Part shown: positions 62,690 to 64,000 of the stretch, in pieces
How positions within the stretch are numbered: the stretch's first letter is position 1
Layout of the letters: every line of letters starts with the position of its first letter
From: an uncultured Ruminococcus sp.
Lineage (GTDB): Bacteria; Bacillota; Clostridia; Oscillospirales; Ruminococcaceae
Length of the DNA: 64,000 nucleotides
NCBI GenBank assembly: GCA_945868475.1
Contig: CAMBLM010000009.1
Coordinates: 60,679-124,678 of the forward strand
Reading direction: 5' to 3'
The notes under the pieces: generated by a model
Databases searched by the model: none
Told to the model about the DNA's origin: nothing
What the model saw: only the letters and a program-made list of their open reading frames with translations
Position numbers and translations under genes: made by a program

Positions 62690-63325
62690 ATGGACGCACA
62701 TGATTTTTTTGCAAAGTTTTTAGAAGAGGTAAAAGAAACGACAGTAATAACAAAAGAAATGCTTCCAGATTTACCTGAAACATGGGGCAAGGATACATTT
62801 TTAAGTATTTATAAGAAGCCAAAAGAAAAATATGCCAGAAACACAGCATATACCAAATTAATCAATAAATATGTAATAAAAAAGATTATTAGTGATGCCG
62901 GTATGAAAACTCAGAATGAATATTTCCGTATTGATACCGTTGGATGGGTCAGTCAATACGAACGTATGGAAAAAGAAGCTAAAGAATTGAATTTGAATGC
63001 TCATCTATGGGATTTGAAGATTGCCGTCGAACATGAAAATTCCAAAAAAGATTGGACAGATGAAGTTATTAAGTTAATACATATCAAATGTCCGCTCAAA
63101 GTGGTTATAGGGTATAACTATTGTGATGAACGAGATACGCTTGATAAAAAGAAACTGGATTTCATAGCTCGTTGGATGCAGGAAGTAAATGCAATGAATA
63201 CAGGCACTACAGAAGAATACCTTATTATTTTCGGAAACTGCAAACATAACGGAGCTGATTATAGTGTATTTGATTACCGTGGATATTTGTATAATCAATT
63301 AACGCATAGATTTGATAGAATCTGA
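62690..63325 (+). CDS. Nuclease-like protein (PD-(D/E)xK-type pattern)
   Basis: 211 residues. FRIDTVGWVSQ (Asp), LKIAVEHENSKKDWTDEVIKLIHIKCPLKVVIGYNYCDE shows the conserved VEHEN...E..KL pattern of a restriction-endonuclease-like family; the Asp, the Glu pair and a Lys could form a metal site. AGGAGG lies 9 bp before the ATG. It is the last gene before attR, next to the WYL regulator, suggesting a regulated defence effector. Family name unknown to me. Confidence 0.6.
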   Translation: MDAHDFFAKFLEEVKETTVITKEMLPDLPETWGKDTFLSIYKKPKEKYARNTAYTKLINKYVIKKIISDAGMKTQNEYFRIDTVGWVSQYERMEKEAKELNLNAHLWDLKIAVEHENSKKDWTDEVIKLIHIKCPLKVVIGYNYCDERDTLDKKKLDFIARWMQEVNAMNTGTTEEYLIIFGNCKHNGADYSVFDYRGYLYNQLTHRFDRI

Positions 63326-63396
63326 CATAACCCCAAAATCAGTATTGTAGTAAGATAATAAAACGACCTGTTGACAAACTACATGCATTTATGACC

Positions 63397-63418
63397 GTTC
63401 TAAAAAAGTTCTAAAAAA
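63397..63418. repeat. Terminal repeat, right copy
   Basis: Two GTTCTAAAAAA units identical to 17984-18005, 130 bp inside attR. The stretch 63421-63457 resembles the hairpin at 55082-55122 (GCAGGAGAACGCCCTTTGG), a second internal duplication. Confidence 0.6.
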
Positions 63419-63547
63419 TTTTGCAGGAGAACGCCCTTTGGTGAATTCCTACAATGTACTGTTGAATCGAAAGAAAGCTCGATTCTATGCGGTTTTGGAG
63501 CATTTTATGCTAATGAGTTTACCCCACAGAAAATATATGACAAACTC

Positions 63548-63602
63548 CTTAAAATCCCTCGCTGGCGACAGCGTACCGGTTCAAGTCCGGTCAGCGGCAC
63601 CA
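63548..63602 (+). repeat. attR: displaced 3' end of tRNA-Leu
   Basis: 55 bp matching attL with one change (C for T), ending CCA. It lacks the 5' half of a tRNA and would not be functional. Confidence 0.93.
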
Positions 63603-63604
63603 TT

Positions 63605-63645
63605 CCTCAAACCTCGCAGCTACGGGGTTTGAGGGTTTTCTATTT
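63605..63645 (+). terminator. Original tRNA-Leu terminator or next-element terminator
   Basis: CCTCAAACC/GGTTTGAGG hairpin with TTTTCTATTTTT, directly after attR; the counterpart of the hairpin at 17901. Confidence 0.85.
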
Positions 63646-63810
63646 TTGAGGGTTACAACAGAATTATGACCGTCTGCAGATTTATCCACGAATTTATCCA
63701 CGAATTTTTAGAACCTTTTTTAGAAAAAATGGTGTTATTCTTTAAATATGATAAAAAACAGCAGCTCCCCAGACTAACTTATTAAGGTTGCCTTGGGAAC
63801 TGCTTTGTGT
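63646..63810. other. Non-coding flank of attR
   Basis: Contains tandem ATTTATCCACGA and TTTTTAGAACC motifs. The latter resembles the element's left-end sequence after its terminator (TTTTTAGAACTG near 17951). AGTTCCCAAGGCAACC-type inverted sequence near 63757-63806 (AGCAGCTCCC.../GGGAACTGCT) could terminate the recombinase gene. Confidence 0.45.
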
Positions 63811-64000
63811 TTAAGGGGGTAATGTTTTCAGCCGCCTATAAAGTGTACTGCGTGATACTTTCAACACTTTTTGGAAGTCAACCGCAGTAATTTCTTTGTT
63901 AATCCATTTTTTGTAGTACCGTTTAAATAGGTCTTCATCGATTTGCATAGGCTGTCTGCCCTTGTACTTGCCCTGACTCTTAGCAATTTTGATTCCCTCT
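63811..64000 (-). CDS. Serine recombinase, C-terminal part (runs off window)
   Basis: About 63 residues: EGIKIAKSQGKYKGRQPMQI, then a helix-turn-helix end (KEITAVDFQKVLKVSRSTLYRRLKTL). It parallels the C-terminus of the recombinase at 26530 (EGIAIAKSQGKYKGRK...ITAVEFMQRMGLSKSAFYRKV). The catalytic domain is beyond the window edge. Its place just outside attR suggests a second mobile element next to this one. Confidence 0.85.
   Translation of the reverse strand, partial: EGIKIAKSQGKYKGRQPMQIDEDLFKRYYKKWINKEITAVDFQKVLKVSRSTLYRRLKTLPP

Larger units (their letters stand above)
17845..63602. mobile_element. About 45.7-kb integrative element in tRNA-Leu
   Basis: Bounded by the 55-bp tRNA direct repeats. 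A tyrosine integrase and excisionase sit near attL and read toward it, as usual for tRNA-targeting genomic islands. Replication genes (P4-type primase-helicase; a Rep-like protein), a TraG-like ATPase and a large defence cargo are inside. No relaxase, VirB4 or pilus genes were recognised, so it is more like an integrative mobilizable element or satellite-type island than a full ICE. Internal fragments (phd-doc remnant, integrase pseudogene, transposase pieces) show it is a mosaic. Confidence 0.88.

Noticed and set aside
63438..63632. 64-residue frame across attR
   Set aside because: It reads through the tRNA fragment and its terminator; no binding site.

Overview
The window looks like a chromosome of a Ruminococcus-like gut Clostridium (Oscillospiraceae). 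Support comes from the division genes murA, ftsQ and ftsZ, strong AGGAGG-type ribosome binding sites, TTG/GTG starts, lipobox lipoproteins, and Thr/Pro-rich linkers with InlB-type repeats. This identification is an inference; no 16S gene is present.

Core chromosome (1-17.8 kb): the end of murA, ftsQ, ftsZ, two FecR-domain membrane proteins (one with InlB B-repeats), a cyclophilin-type lipoprotein, tRNA-Pro(GGG), a cysteine desulfurase, an ECF transporter S component, a CPBP protease with RNase HI, an orphan solute-binding lipoprotein, a P-type cation ATPase behind a probable yybP-ykoY (Mn2+) riboswitch with its own promoter and terminator, a membrane protein, and tRNA-Leu(UAA).

Integrated element (17.85-63.6 kb): a 55-bp copy of the 3' half of tRNA-Leu (54/55 identical) recurs at 63548-63602, so about 45.7 kb is an integrative element in that tRNA. 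The left end carries AbiH, tyrosine integrase, excisionase and a P4-type primase-helicase. Then come an AT-rich orphan gene, a serine recombinase beside unusual inverted repeats, a decayed phd-doc pair, an amidoligase/glutamine amidotransferase operon with two hydrophobic microproteins, and an AlwI-like type IIS restriction system with two adenine methylases.

The middle (37-51 kb) holds mostly unrecognised genes. Six of its promoters share a 13-bp palindrome (CGTAAAWTTTACG) exactly 19 bp before TATAAT. Four of those transcripts begin with a related structured leader, including ahead of a tandemly duplicated pair of small membrane proteins and ahead of an operon containing ClpP and a VirD4/TraG-like ATPase. 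This promoter-leader set is the best candidate for an undescribed system.

The right part (50.7-63.6 kb) has a cREC receiver protein, transposase fragments, a Rep-like protein with iteron-like repeats, microproteins ahead of an R2K-type ATP-grasp ligase, a DUF4143 ATPase, a small radical SAM protein, an FtsH-like protease divergent from a uracil-DNA-glycosylase-like/PARG-macrodomain operon, a WYL regulator and a nuclease-like protein. There is no full conjugation apparatus, so the element is probably mobilizable or passively transferred and carries a large defence and conflict cargo. Past attR, a truncated serine recombinase may belong to a second element in tandem. IS630-type debris and two 100-bp MITEs occur both in the core and in the element.
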